NCBI RefSeq assembly: GCF_026745355.1
Contig: NC_079205.1
Span: forward strand, 49,133,735-49,197,734
Length of the DNA stretch: 64,000 bases
DNA from: Beta vulgaris subsp. vulgaris
Lineage: Eukaryota; Streptophyta; Magnoliopsida; Caryophyllales; Amaranthaceae
Reading direction: 5' to 3'
The translations under genes were made by a program, and so were the position numbers. Position 1 is the first letter of the stretch. The number at the start of each line of letters is the position of its first letter. The notes below the pieces were generated by a model that had not been told where the DNA came from, did not search any database, and saw only the letters and a program-made list of their open reading frames with translations. Below, one piece after another: positions 21,233-34,100 of the stretch.

Positions 21233-21369
21233 ATGGCACAATCATATGTGGCTTTACGGACATCTTCAACATTTTTCAAACTCAACTCTTCCAATTTCGA
21301 CCACAAATTCTCTTTTCGCTCCTCTGATTCTCACTTTCACTCTCCTCCGTTCAAGCCTCTTTCTCCCAG
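21233..21369 (+). CDS. Orphan first exon, probable plastid transit peptide, product unknown
   Basis: The ATG at 21233 is preceded by a C/T-rich leader. It opens 45 codons plus two bases before a good donor (CCCAG|GTATGCC at 21369/21370). The peptide begins M-A-Q-S-Y-V-A-L-R-T-S-S and is rich in Ser, Phe, His and Arg with few acidic residues, as in chloroplast transit peptides. I do not recognise the protein and see no downstream exon before 25 kb. The LTR-like element ends 85 bp upstream and a 2.1-kb LTR lies 0.7 kb downstream. It may be the remains of a gene broken by insertions, or a gene with a very long first intron. Confidence 0.45.
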
Positions 21370-22053
21370 GTATGCCAAACTCAACATTTCAATTTATGCA
21401 TTTTCTATTCATCTCAATTCTTTGATTTTAGCTTATTTTTTCGATTTAATTTTGTTAGGGCTTTAAAACTGAATAATTCTTCTAAGAATATTTGTTAAAC
21501 TTCGACCGTTAAAATGTTACATTCTGATGGATTTGGGACTCCTCGAAGAAGTGATCGAAAAGAAAGAGACGAGAGAGGATGTGATCGAATAAAACAGTGG
21601 AGGAAGAAGGCAATCGAAGGCAGTGGAGGAAGGAGACGAAGGTGGTGGTGGCGGTCTGGTGGAGATTTTGAATTGGTGGATTTAAGATGTGGGATTTCGG
21701 GTTTGTAGGTGGTGGTGGGGGTTAGGCAAAGGTGGGTTTGTGCGAGGGTATGGGGTTGAGGGTTTGGGGTTGGGTTGTTGTTGAGGTTAGGGTGCCGGCT
21801 AGGGTGGTGGCTGGGGTTAGGTGGTTAGCCATGGAAGAAGGAGATGAGAGAGCAAAGATGAGAAATATTAAAAATGAAAAATAAAACTAGATTTTTTTCC
21901 TTTCTTTTAACCGGTTAAATAGGTCATATGTCATGTAACTTATTAAAGGCTTAAGTGGTATCAAAGTTGGCTTATTCCAGGATAATTCAGTGGTTAACTT
22001 ATTAAAAGAAGACTGGTTAAAGGTTAAATTATTTTTGACATTTTTTCCCTAAT
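21370..22053. other. Gene-free stretch
   Basis: A purine-rich part with GGTGGTGG runs (about 21590-21850) is followed by AT-rich DNA. If the exon at 21233 is real, this is intronic. Nothing else is seen. Confidence 0.4.
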
Positions 22054-23023
22054 TGTAATAGCCCTACTTTTAAGAGCATTTATTTAAAAGCTAATTATAA
22101 TTATTAAGTTAATTATGTTTCGGATACTCTTATTTTATTTGAGTTGGAGTTGAATTATATTGGCGTGTTGGTTATGTATTTATTTATTTAATTATATGAT
22201 ATTATTATTTTATATTTTGGGTTTGTGCAATTAGTTGAGCGGTGTTCCGCAAATTTTGAAAAATCAAAGTCGGTTTCCTCGTTAATTTCTTTTCCCCTAT
22301 GTCGGTTTGTTTGGATGAAATAAAACCAAAAACCCATAAATCTTCCTTCTCTCTCCCCATGTCTCTCAGAACCTCAAAACCCAACCCCCAAAATTGAAAA
22401 ACCCGAAACCCCGTGAACCCCATGAAACCCCAAACCCATCTAACTGTTTCTCTATCCATCGCCTGCTGGCTGCTGCTGCATCACTCCTCCTGCCTCGCCG
22501 GCGTTTTACGTTTGCTGGAGCCGCGTCGAACCACCGCAACCCTGTTGCCGCTGCTACTCTTCCATTTTCTCTCTTCATGGTTCGCTTCTCCCTTGTTCGC
22601 CCTTTTATTTGATGTTGTGTTTGGGTCGTCAGCCACCGTCGAGTCACGCTGCCACTTGCCCGTGTTGATGTCCACCCTCGTCGGCTCTCCGTCACCACTC
22701 GCCGGAGGCCCAACTCCCCTCCCCTATTCTTCGCTGCTCTTGTGAGCAGTGGTACACCCGCACTTCTTTTCCCCTTGAAGTTCTGATTAAACACAAGTTT
22801 AATTAACCTTGTTAGCTTGTTTAAGTTGGACCTAAATTAGATTTTAGTGAGTTAATTTAGAATTGGATATTTGTTTCATTTCAAGATTTGCTTATGATTA
22901 GCTAATTGATTATGGAGTATTAGTTTCATTGAGTGGAGTTATAGTGGTTGTTATTGATCGTTGTTGTTGTTCTTGAAGGGTTGGCATTGCTGTTATGGTG
23001 GTTGTTCTTGTTTGTGATGTTGT

Positions 23024-23024
<1 letters not shown>

Positions 23025-23067
<43 letters not shown>
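23025..23067. repeat. (TTG)n microsatellite
   Basis: This is an uninterrupted GTT/TTG run of about 14 units, in a wider GTTGTTG-rich stretch to about 23180. Confidence 0.9.
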
Positions 23068-23856
23068 GGTATTGTTGGTGGTGGTGATGCGTTGTTGTTG
23101 CCTTGTTGTTGATGATGGGTTGTGGTGGTGGTGTTGTGGTGCCACTGCTGTTGGGTGGTTGTTTTGTTGCAGTGGTTGTTGTTGAGTTGTTGCTAGTTAT
23201 GATTATGAATTAAGAATTATGGAATTGGGATGTTAAAGGTTGATAATTTCTAAATTGGGTATTAGTTATGATTATGTTTTGTATTTTTGATTAGTCTAAG
23301 TTTGGTTATTGATTGTTATGAGGTAAATTGTTGGAGAATGATTCTAGAGTTGAGTTCCCTTTGGAGATAAGATTAATGAAGGAAATTATGTTGGTGGAAT
23401 CTGAATTGCAGTTCAGGTAACTTTTATGTTCAGTAAAATTATTTACTCATGCCCTTCTATGTGTGAATCTCTTTGTTCTATTTTCTATAATTAAGTTCGT
23501 ACTATGGCCATAGATATGAATGTGATGATGAAATGTCATTAACTGATTATGAATACGCAGCTGTTTTGCTGGCTTAGTTTATGAACTGAAAATAGAAAGT
23601 GGGCAAGGTATGGGTGGAGGATGGTTACTCTTTTGACCTGATACGGTCGGCTACGCTCCATAACGAATCTTGAGGATAATATTGTTGGGCTCCATAACGA
23701 ACCTTGGAAGCAGCATTTGTCTAAAGCCGGTACTTGCCACTAATTTGTTTAAGAGAATGAGCTATGCCAGTGTTGTAAACGAAAGAAATGATTTGACAAA
23801 TAAAATGTTTATAACGGGCTTAAGTAAAGGTTACGAGTTTTCTACTCATTTCGAAA

Positions 23857-23928
23857 TTTTGTTTGTTTTGTATTTCTTCCCTCAATTTTGCATTTTGTTT
23901 GTTTTGTATTTCTTCCCTCAATTTTGCA
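23857..23928. repeat. 36-bp tandem duplication
   Basis: Two adjacent identical units (23857-23892 and 23893-23928) begin TTTTGTTTGTTTTGTATTTC and lie near the 3' end of the LTR. Confidence 0.9.
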
Positions 23929-24187
23929 GGTAGTGGATTGAGAGTTCGAAGTTGGAAGTGGCCGGAGCGAGATTAAGATTTTGATTATAGATTAAGTTTG
24001 TATTTTAGATAGCTGATTCGAGAATAGTTATTAATATTTCATTGTATATAATATTTGGGAATTTAGTCAATTTATTTGTGTATTTAAGTATATTTTTTCC
24101 GCTGCGAGTTAATTTAATTAAGAGCTAATTTTAGTTTATGGTTGTTGAGTGTGTTTTGCAAGCAAGTCGGAAGAGCGGGTTGTTATA

Positions 24188-25142
24188 TTAATATTTCACT
24201 AGTAAAACATAATAAAGTCTCATAATTATATGTAATTATAAAGACATAGACAAGCTTTTTAATCTCTAATACTTTTATTAAGTAAGTAACATACATTCTC
24301 TTACCCTAGTTCCATTGAAAATTTTCTTTTCATCCCCCAATTCCTTATAAGTTTTTTAAAAAATAATTTCTCATGCCATAACGTTCATTTTTCAATTTCA
24401 CACTGGACAAAATATTAAGAAAAACTAAAAAAAAAATCAAGTATAAGATTTATGAATAATAATATTTGATAATTGTAACTGACACGGAGCATCGCCTGGG
24501 CCAAAATACTAGTTTTAATATCTAAAACTTGTAGCTTACATTTATTGATTAAAATTTCATAACTTATTTATTAATGTTCTTAGGTAAGCTCAAAAAAGTT
24601 TCAGATTTTGGGGATTGGATGATAGTATAATAGTAATGCAATGCAAATATGATAGTATATATAGTGATAGATTTAGGATTTTAAAATATTGACTCGTTTT
24701 TTTTTATTATCATATGAAAACCGTAAATAATAAAGTGTCAAAAATCAATCTCTAAAATCACGTTTTTCAAATGAGGAATGATTTTGATTTAGGTGATCAA
24801 CTTGCACATGATTTAAGCATCCACTATTTGATTTTCATATTCTAAAGATCGTAATTGATTGGTATAAGCATAATACGGGGATCATGATACTAATTGCCTC
24901 ATTTATACCATAATTAACACAATTAACGTTTTTCTCCCTAAAACATTACAATTTCGAGAATCAATATATACATAAGTACCACGTGAAATAGTCTTGCTTT
25001 GGTTGTGCTCTAAAATTGATTAGTTAATATGAGTTTGCCAAATAAAATTTAAAATTTTACTTTAAATAATAATATAAATTCTGTTAGATGCCTTTATCGA
25101 TTAGATGTTTATCATCCTTCGAGTAATTGATAGTATTACTCA
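24188..25142. other. Gene-free AT-rich stretch
   Basis: I see no genes, no long repeats and no element borders here. Confidence 0.5.
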
Positions 25143-26087
25143 GAGGGCGTTTGGTTCATAGAGGGGAAAGGGTAAGGGTTTAAGAAACATAAACAAGGAG
25201 AATGGAAAGGCAAATCCTTAGATTTACTATATTGTTTGTTTAAGATATCTAAGGAAAACCTTAATATATCACCACCTCTCCACCTCCACCACCACCAACA
25301 CCACCACCACACTTTTACTTGAAAATAAAATCAATTTACTGCCACCCCGCCCCTTCTTTCGGCGCCGCCTCCCCCACCACCGTCCTCTCCTTTCAGCGGC
25401 GCCTCCCTCACCGCCTTCTTCTTCTTTTGGCGTTGCTTCCCCTTCTCCTTCCTTCGACGTCGTTGCCCCGCCCCTTCCCTTTTCGCTGTTGATTTTGGTT
25501 TAGGGTAGTAGGTGGGTTTTCGAGGATATGGGTTTTCGGGAACGGGAGTGGGTTTTTGGGTGGGGTGGTGGTGTTTTCGGGAATGGGGGAGGGTTTTCGG
25601 GTGAGGTGGTGGTGATTTCAGAAATGGGGGTGGTTTTCGGGTGCGGTGGTGGTGTTTCGAGAACGGGGGTGGGTTTTCGGGTTTGGGGCTGGTGTTCAGG
25701 TGTGGGGGTAGGAGAATCTCCGACCGCTGGTTGGCGTGGGGCTGGTGTCGACGGTTGGCGGTGGGCATGGTTTTGGTGGTGAGGGTGGCGACGAGAGGTG
25801 GTGTCGGTGGCTAGGGGTAGTGGGTCGGTGGTTGGTGTGGTGGTTTAATGGTTGTTCTAGTGGTTGGGGTGGTGGTCAATCATTGGTCAAAGTGACCATG
25901 GAGTAGAAGACATAAAGGGTAAGTGAAACCTTGGGGGGGGTGTGGGTACGTAGTGGAAGTAGAGGAGTTTGGGGAAAAGAGAAGGGTAAAGGGAATGATT
26001 AAAATATGCTAACAAACAACAAATAAGAGAATCAACCTATTTATTTCCCTTACCCTTTCTTAAAAACCCCAAACCAAACGCCCCCTC
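25143..26087. mobile_element. Non-autonomous DNA transposon with GAGGGCGTTTGGTT ends, ~945 bp
   Basis: The left end GAGGGCGTTTGGTT and the right end AACCAAACGCCCCCTC are inverted repeats. Inside them GGGTAAGGG-like sequence is also mirrored (about 25168 and 26048). The interior is GGTGGTGG- and CACCACC-rich low complexity without a credible protein. The superfamily is not certain. The target duplication is not clear. It ends about 75 bp before the WD40 gene leader. Confidence 0.6.
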
Positions 26088-26160
26088 AAAATAAATAATA
26101 AATAATACTAGTACTAGTAAACTAAAAGAGGAAAGAAATAAAGAAGGAAAGAATGAATTA

Positions 26161-26374
26161 GTGTCATGGTCTTTCTCAATCCTGCATCCTTCTCAATTTT
26201 CTCATCACATATCTCTCTCTCTCCTCGGAACGAAAACTCTTGCCCACTTCCTCCCCACTATCTCTGCCGCCCTGTCGCCGCCTCATCCCCGCGCCTCGTC
26301 GCCTCCTTCATCGCAACCTCTTCTCCGCCACTTTTTCTCTCTCCTCGATTCTCTGCTCTGCTGATCTGCTACCG
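26161..26374 (+). other. Likely 5' UTR exon of the WDR48-like gene
   Basis: The leader is C/T-rich with CTCTCTCT runs and ends at a donor ACCG|GTAATT (26374/26375). The next acceptor in register is TTGCTTAG (28119), 11 bp before the start codon, giving a 1745-bp leader intron. The transcription start is inferred. Confidence 0.55.
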
Positions 26375-28012
26375 GTAATTCTTCTCCTCTCTCTCTCCGT
26401 TGAAATCTCAAAACTCCACAAATTGGGGTTTGATTTAAGTTTTTACTTCTGATTTCGTTTAGGTTTTTATGTCTAGAACAATCTACAATTCAATCGGAAT
26501 TTGTTTATTAGTGGTGTAATTTGAATTGAAACTCGGAAAAGCTTTGATTATTTTTAAATAATTTCGAGATCATATTTGTGTTTTCCGTAGTTTTAATACT
26601 AAATTCAGGCTGATAGTAGGCCGGAAAGTGTAATTTTGATGATTTGACCGTCGAAATTCTTTAACGATGAAATTGGACTACGAAGTCGTTCATATGTGAT
26701 AGAAAGGGTTTTACTTGTTATTTATATGGTAATTTTAGTTCGAAATGTGGTTAGACTTTACCAATGTGTGTTCATTGGTTGTGTTGGCATTGCTTAATTT
26801 TATTTATGCTGTTTGCCATTAAATGGTGAAATTTCGTCCGAAATTCCGAATACATGGGGGGAGCAACGACTTTGTAGAAGATAGGAATGGATCTTTGTTT
26901 CCTCTGTCAATTGGAACTTGGTCTCGATATTGAGTATAGAATGTAGTCGGTTTGTTCTTGTTCAGAAAGTGAAACTTAGCCCTAGTATGGAAGTACGAAG
27001 TAAAGTCGTTTTACTTGAGCAAGGCAAAAAAAAGCTGGCCAAGGGTAGTATCCCAGCCTCCTTCTAGCAGTGGATACTGCGGAAGATCAGTATTCAAATG
27101 TTCGATTCATTCCTTAAGGTGATCAAACCTATTTTAGTGTTGAATGGCAGAAGCTCTTCCCCGTTCAGTCAGATAATTTAGTAAAATATGCTTTGACTAT
27201 ATTCAAGATGGTGTTAAATCTTGGCCGCATCACTGCATTTTGCGACCATTGCATAAAGGTTTTTGAGGTTACTAAATCTCGGCTGCTGCATAGCGACGAC
27301 TGCGACTGAGATGTGATTGTGCCACAGCTGAAAACCGTCCGCATTTACATGCTTATACAACTGTTGCTGCGATGGTGAGCTCGTCTGAGATTTAGAACCA
27401 TGATAGAGCCTTGATTTCTGGCTTTTGTGCGTCCATATAGAGTTTTACTCTTGCAATTGGTGTGGCTTTATAGAGTGCTGCTGATTGCCATGATTGGGTG
27501 ACTCTGTTGCTAAGTCTGTAAATCAGTAAATGTGCCTAATCCATCGAACCGAACATGGCACAAGGTTGCTTTTTATTATCATGAAATTAGATATGGAGGA
27601 AAGACTCCGTAGGTCCTAATCTTCTTTCCTTGGTTTTCTAAATGCTGTTGTGATCGCAGGAAGGTCTGACCCCCCCCCCCCCTACATATTAGGAAATTAG
27701 GAGTAAACAATGTAGGCTGAGGAGCTGGTTTGTATAATTTGTATAAAGTAGTGTTCATGGTAATTTGTTGCTATTATATACTGTAGTTTCTCTAGATGTA
27801 GGAATGATGGGGGAGTGAGTGTGCATACTACATAAGCATTCAGTTATGTTTTCCCCCAATTGGTATTTGATATAGAAAATGCTCGCAATGTGCTTTTATA
27901 TAACTGTTCTAGTAATGACTAGGCTGAGAAATATTCATGATATTTTCTTACTAATTAGGGAGCCAAATAAGCTTCTACAAATAGAGTTTTGACCCCTCTC
28001 ACTTTTAAGGCT

Positions 28013-28117
28013 AGTCTTTTCTTCATGATATATATAATAGTTAATAACCCCCAAGTATTTAAGACTTGTCTTTTCTTCATGATATATATAATAGTTAATA
28101 ACCCCTAAATATTGCTT
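28013..28117. repeat. Tandem duplication just before the coding acceptor of the WDR48-like gene
   Basis: Two ~50-bp copies share TCTTTTCTTCATGATATATA and ATAGTTAATAACCCC. The second ends a few bases before the acceptor at 28118-28119, so the branch-point region is duplicated. Confidence 0.85.
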
Positions 28118-28130
28118 AGGTACCTCCGCG

Positions 28131-31100
28131 ATGCATCGAGTCGGTAGTGCAGGGAATACATCTGGCTCAAATCGCCCTCGTAAAGAGAAGAGATTGACGT
28201 ATGTTCTTAATGCTTCCGATGACACAAAGGTGCGTATATCATATTGATTTTTGGAAATGTATTGTATCGTACTATCTTACATTCTTCAATTCCTTTCTTG
28301 TGGAAGTCTACTCTTTCTGCCATTCGGTCATGGAAAAAGATACTGCCTACACTGTTCTGTTTATACTTTTGCACATCACAGTCCGAAATACCGTCTCCCA
28401 GAAAACTGGAATGCTTCAAGTATGAGTTCTTTTGTTAGATTTAATCTAATGTAGAGTTAGAAAATTGATTCCAGAGCCAATTTTCTTCTGTAGATGTAGA
28501 TGGTTATTTTGGAATGGAGGTCGATCGGTTTGTGTGGTACAGTAGTGGGTCTTTAGGTGCATTTCTAATAATTTCGGGTAATACAGGTACTGGAGAGTAT
28601 TCAGTAGGGCACGAGATTCTGTGGCTGTTTTCTGTTCTGTGTGATGTGGCTGGAAAGGAGGGTAGGAGCTTTATTGCATGTCTTTTCTGATGCCTTTCTA
28701 GGTTTTTTTTCCCTATAATCTCCCCTAAGGTTCATCGTCGTTGGCCTTTGTACTCTCAAGACTTGTCCCTTTCTTATGTAACACTTGATTGGAGCTCTTT
28801 AAGCCTTTTAGTTTGATTTCTATGGAGTTATGTTCCTCTAAGCATTTCCTTTTCTTCTTCTGTAAGGGATGAATTTTTCTTTATAATATAGCTTTTCTCC
28901 AATGTGTCCAGTTAATGCATTCTTTTTGAAGAAATTTGTCAAGTTATACTTTTTATGGCTTATCCTTTCTATTATTGATTGTGTATTGAACTGGGTTGTG
29001 TTGCGTTACTCATTTCCTTATAGCATTCTGCTGGCGTAAATTGTTTGGCTGTGTTGAAGTCAAATGGTTCTGGTAGGAGTGAGTACTTGTTTACTGGTAG
29101 TCGTGATGGAACATTGAAGAGATGGACTATAGATGAAGAAGCAGCTAGCTGCTCTGCTACATTTGAATCTCACGTTGATTGGGTACCTTCTTTAACTGTT
29201 CTTTCTATGATAATTGATTTCTATTGTAATCCCTTGGATCTGTTAGTACCTCATTTTGATTTATTATATATTCATGTTTTCCTATCTTAGGAATTAATTT
29301 TAAATTTGAGATGCACCTTATTAGGGAGAAAACAAAATGCAAAGATCAGCAGGATGATGCAACTTTCTTTCTCCCCTTGTGTGGGAGTTTCTTTCCTGTA
29401 TATGCCGGGCTTCCACAAATTTATAGTTTTTTTTGTATGTGCAGGTGAATGATGCTGTCCTTGTTGGTGACCACACGCTTGTGTCATGTTCTTCTGACAC
29501 TGCTCTGAAGGTTCGGCATACTTAACAAAGTTGTTCTTGTTTCTTCTTTATTTATTATTATATAATGCATTTATTATTTATCTATTTATTTTAAAGCTGA
29601 GGCTTAATGTTTTGGTATTCGATATTATGCTGCAGACATGGAACTGCCTGTCCGATGGTGTTTGCACAAAGACGTTGCGTCAGCACTCAGATTATGTTAC
29701 CTGTCTTGCTGCAGCAGAAAAAAATGTATTTTTTTTGTTCATTATGTTGCAGATAATAGAATTGCATCCATTACTCAATGTCATTTCTTTTTTTTCCTGT
29801 CTCGTATGTACATAAGTACTTAATAATATATAAACTTATTGACATATTGGCATATTGGCATCAGGCTTTCATATATTATGATTATCATTTCCTGATTCTC
29901 TAGTAGTATTCATGCTTTTTAGAGCAATATTGTTGCCTCTGGTGGTCTCGGTGGGGAGGTCTTCGTTTGGGATATTGAAGCTGCAGTCGCTCCAGTTTCT
30001 AAGTCAAATGACAGTGCAGAGGAAGAGGCTCCGAATGGAATTAGTGGTGGCGGGAGTAATGTGCCAATCACTAGTTTACGTACCATCAATTCCAGTAATA
30101 GCATCTCTTTGCATTCTACTCCAAATCATGGATACATTCCTACTGCTGCCAAAGGCCACAAGGAGTCGGTGTATGCATTAGCGATGAATGATGTTGGTAC
30201 CATACTAGTATCTGGTGGAACCGAAAAGGTAAAGCTGATGCTTATGCTAGTTTCACTGTTTACTTTGTCTCTCTGCATGATCCAGGATGAATATAATATA
30301 TAGTTAATTTCTTAGAAAGTAGAAAGTCTGGTAGAAGACTTTATGGTGAAGAGACTAAAAGGCTGAATCATCGGAGTATAAGATCACATTCAAATCTCAA
30401 AAGAAGCTGCTTTAATGCTCTTGTTTTCCTATCGACATCATGATGTTTAGTCATGTTAGAAGCTCTGTCACATACTGCACTTTCTCTCTGAATTTTTCTA
30501 TTAAAATAAAAGACAAATACTTTGTTGATTCATCAATCTATCAATGTCATCTATATCAGGTTTCCTTTAAATCTATCATGTTTTTACACAGGTTGTGCGT
30601 GTTTGGGATCCAAGATCTGGTACTAAGACCATGAAGCTGAGGGGACACACAGATAATGTTAGGGCTTTACTCTTGGATTCTACGGGGAGGTCTGTTAACT
30701 GCCTCCAGGATTTTCACTTCTGATATTTTACTTTCTGCCTGTAGATGCGAACCCATATTTTGCATGATTCATCTTTGACCATAACTCATTGTGCCAATTT
30801 GATTGCTAAAAAAGTTGTGGCTTTTCGAACTGATATAGTTAACGAAGATCCAGTATGCTCAACTTCACATTTTGATAACATTTAAATATGATGGCATTTA
30901 TGGCAAATATGAGGTTCTTACACTTTAGGAATCACTTGATTTCTATTCTAGTTGTTAAATATATTCCCTCTTCAGTTTTTTTTTTTTTTTTTTTTGAAAA
31001 AGGGAATTTGTTTTGGAAAAACCTGTCCTTTTTTCTCCTTATGGAGGTCTTTTACTTTGGATGTTGTTGCATATTTTTTGTTTCAATGCTTCTCAGGGAA

Positions 31101-34100
31101 GTCTTCAAAATTGCTGTGAATGGAAAATTGGTTATTATAGTTAATGAATGAATTTATTCCCTCATCACTACGAACCTTATAAATTTGTATTTCTTTGTTT
31201 ATGCAGGTACTGTTTGTCCGGTTCTTCTGATTCTATGATCAGGTATGCTCATGCCCCTTGTTTTTTAACGTATCATGTGTGTTTGGATTTCATTTATGTA
31301 CCACTTTTGCAGCAGCAATATGCCAATTCCAATCTCACAATGTCCAAATCATCTTCTTTAGTGTGCCAAGCAAGATAATTTTTTTTCAAAATTATTGAGA
31401 ATAGGGTCCAAGGGCCTATGGTAATAAGTTATTTGTATTTCAGAAAAAGATATTTAATTTTTAAAGCATAATTCTCGTTAATATTTGATCCCATAAAATA
31501 ACCAAATAATTACATTAAAGTGACCATAAGTTTAAAATGATAAGATATGATGATTTCGTGTAGCTAGAATTAATTTTTGGGACGCATTATATTGTTGACT
31601 ATATCTATCCTCTCTACGTATTGACACTCAAGAAGCATTTGTATTTTGTTCATTTTTCGATCTGTTGTGTTATAGGAGTTCTTTTATCTTTTCCTTGATT
31701 TATGGTGGGTGTACGGTTCCATAGTTATATTTTCTTTTGCTGCTGGACAAAATTTGTTTTCTTATACACTCAGGATAATTTGCTGAAAGTAATACCATCA
31801 TTTTTGTGGTATGTGCAAAAAAGAATATGCATCTGGAAACTCCGAGCCTGTGATACTTGGACTCATAAGTTGACCTAGTTTTACTCGTATCAACACAACT
31901 TGAATCGGGTGTGGACGTAGCATACTTGTCGGACTTGGGGGAGGGGTGGAGAGATAATGGATGCGTTTAGGACCCAACTAGAGAAATTAGAGTGACCCCT
32001 CTCTCTCTACAAAGCCTTAAGACTCAACTTCTTATACCAGGATTACTATTTACTAGATTACTAGGACCATATGATAGTAACTGGGATGTCATATACCCTT
32101 TTGTGATAAGTTTGTGAGCGATATTTTATCCCTTTAGCTCCTTCACCTTTTACCCTTCTGCTTTCCATGTGGTATATTGATTATTAGTAGCTGAATTTGA
32201 GTTTCAGTCTTTACAAGCCTTGTCGTATGTAGCCTATGTTTTAGTTGTGGATTGAAACTGTCAGTTGTAATTTCCAAGTTCTTAAGAAGTTATTGTTGTG
32301 ACTTTCTATTTTGTGTTGGTTATTGTCCATGTTGACTTGTAGACTCTGGGATCTTGGTCAGCAGCGCTGCGTGCATTCATATGCTGTTCATACAGATTCT
32401 GTTTGGGCGCTTGCCAGCACATCATCATTTAGCCATGTGTACAGTGGTGGAAGAGATCAGTCTGTGAGTATTTGACTATCCTACTTCACTGGCCAAGCTT
32501 TGTTACCCCTGTCTATTTTTTGTTTGAAAGCCTTCTCATATGTTTGATATGCTATTTCTTTTCTATGTTACAGCTATATTTAACAGACTTGTCCACTAGA
32601 GAGAGCATTCTGCTTTCTACCGAAGATTACCCAATTTTGCAATTGGGGCTCGATGATGAAAGCATATGGGTTGCAAGTACAGATTCTTCGGTGCATAGGT
32701 GGCCTGCTGAAGGACACAATCCTCAGAAAATGTTCCAAAGAGGAGGTTCCTTCTTGGCTGGGAACTTGTCGTTCTCAAGGGCCAGGGCTTCTCTCGAAGG
32801 ATCTACCCCTGTATGCTTTTTGTACTTCTCTTCATTTCTCACTATATCTCTAGTAATTATTAATTTATGTTGATACAGTCCTTTTTACTATTTACCACTA
32901 GCTGTAATTGAATTTTTTATGACTAGCTTGACATGTCAGGCCTGTTCTGACATTGGAAAGAATTTTAATGTGGTCTTGATTGACTGGTTGTACTGGGATC
33001 AGAAGAGTAAAGTTTACCTTGAGTTGACCTAAATGCTCACCATATTGCTAAGCCTGTTAAGAATTTTTGGAAATTTTGCAGAATAATTGAAGCTAATGAT
33101 TAGTTTGAGTTTCAGAATTTCTGAGTGTTGAAAAATGGAATAATTGGATGGCCAAGACACGTTAGATGCCGACCTCATGAACATGTTATGATGTGGTAGA
33201 CTTTCATTTTTCCTCTATGTGCCATACTGCCATTTGAGGTCAATTTAATCATTAGTTACTTCTTCATGCTGGCTTGGATGCTTTCTATTTCATCTAGCTT
33301 ATCCTCTACTGATTTGATGATGGATCTCTAGCTTGTTTCTGTGAATGTGTGAACGAATTGCATCAGCATTAAGTTCAACGTAATACCTCATCTTTTACAT
33401 ATAATAGATTTTTGTTAACCCGTACAATTGTCAGCCTTTCTCTTAATACAATGGTTTCTTTTACTTGTCTCACTGCTTATACTTGCCAGGTTCCAGTTTA
33501 CCGGGAGCCAACACTTAAGGTTCCTGGAATCCCAGCTATTGTGCAGCATGATATATTGAATAATCGAAGGCATGTGCTTACCAAGGTATATGATCATACC
33601 TCTTATCTGGAGATTATGCATGCCTCATCATCGATACAATCTGCTTGTGACAGCATTAGAGCAGGCTAATATTCCTCTATTTTGAATGGCAGGATACAGC
33701 TGGCTGTGTGAAGCTATGGGAGATCACGAGGGGTACTGTAATTGAGGATTATGGCGAGGTGATGTGACTTCATATCTGCTATGTTAAACTGTGATACTTT
33801 GTAAAGCTTTCTTAGTTACTTAGGTTCCCTTGGCATATCATCACATGACTTACTCATTGAAAGAACTAAAAGAACTCTTTGCTGTCCTATTTTTTCTTTT
33901 ATATGATCTTTGAGGGATTACCGACCCCTATACTTTGTTTTGGTTTTTTAATTGCTTCAGGTATCATTTGAGGAGAAAAAGAAAGAGTTATTTGAAATGG
34001 TTAGTGTTTAAATGTTCCGCTGGATCCTAAATTTATTTGTGCTTTGCTTCTCTCTTTATATGGTGTTTCTTTTGATTCTGTAGGTGAGCATTCCTGCATG

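Larger units (their letters stand above)
22054..24187 (+). mobile_element. Probable solo LTR (gypsy type), 2134 bp
   Basis: It starts TGTAATAGCCC and ends GCGGGTTGTTATA, an imperfect inverted pair of the kind that bounds plant chromovirus LTRs (the terminal CA has decayed to TA). The flanks are CTAAT and TTAAT, a 5-bp duplication with one mismatch. There is no internal coding region or second LTR. Its layout parallels 18850-21147. A (TTG)n microsatellite and a 36-bp duplication lie inside. Confidence 0.62.

Noticed and set aside
22366..22794. 142-codon minus-strand frame and plus-strand counterparts
   Set aside because: This is the same kind of LTR leader block as at 19 kb, with Arg/Ser-rich output from CpG-rich DNA.
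25331..25768. 145-codon minus-strand frame, Pro/His-rich then Lys/Gly-rich
   Set aside because: It is low-complexity CACC/GGTG sequence inside a non-autonomous inverted-repeat element.
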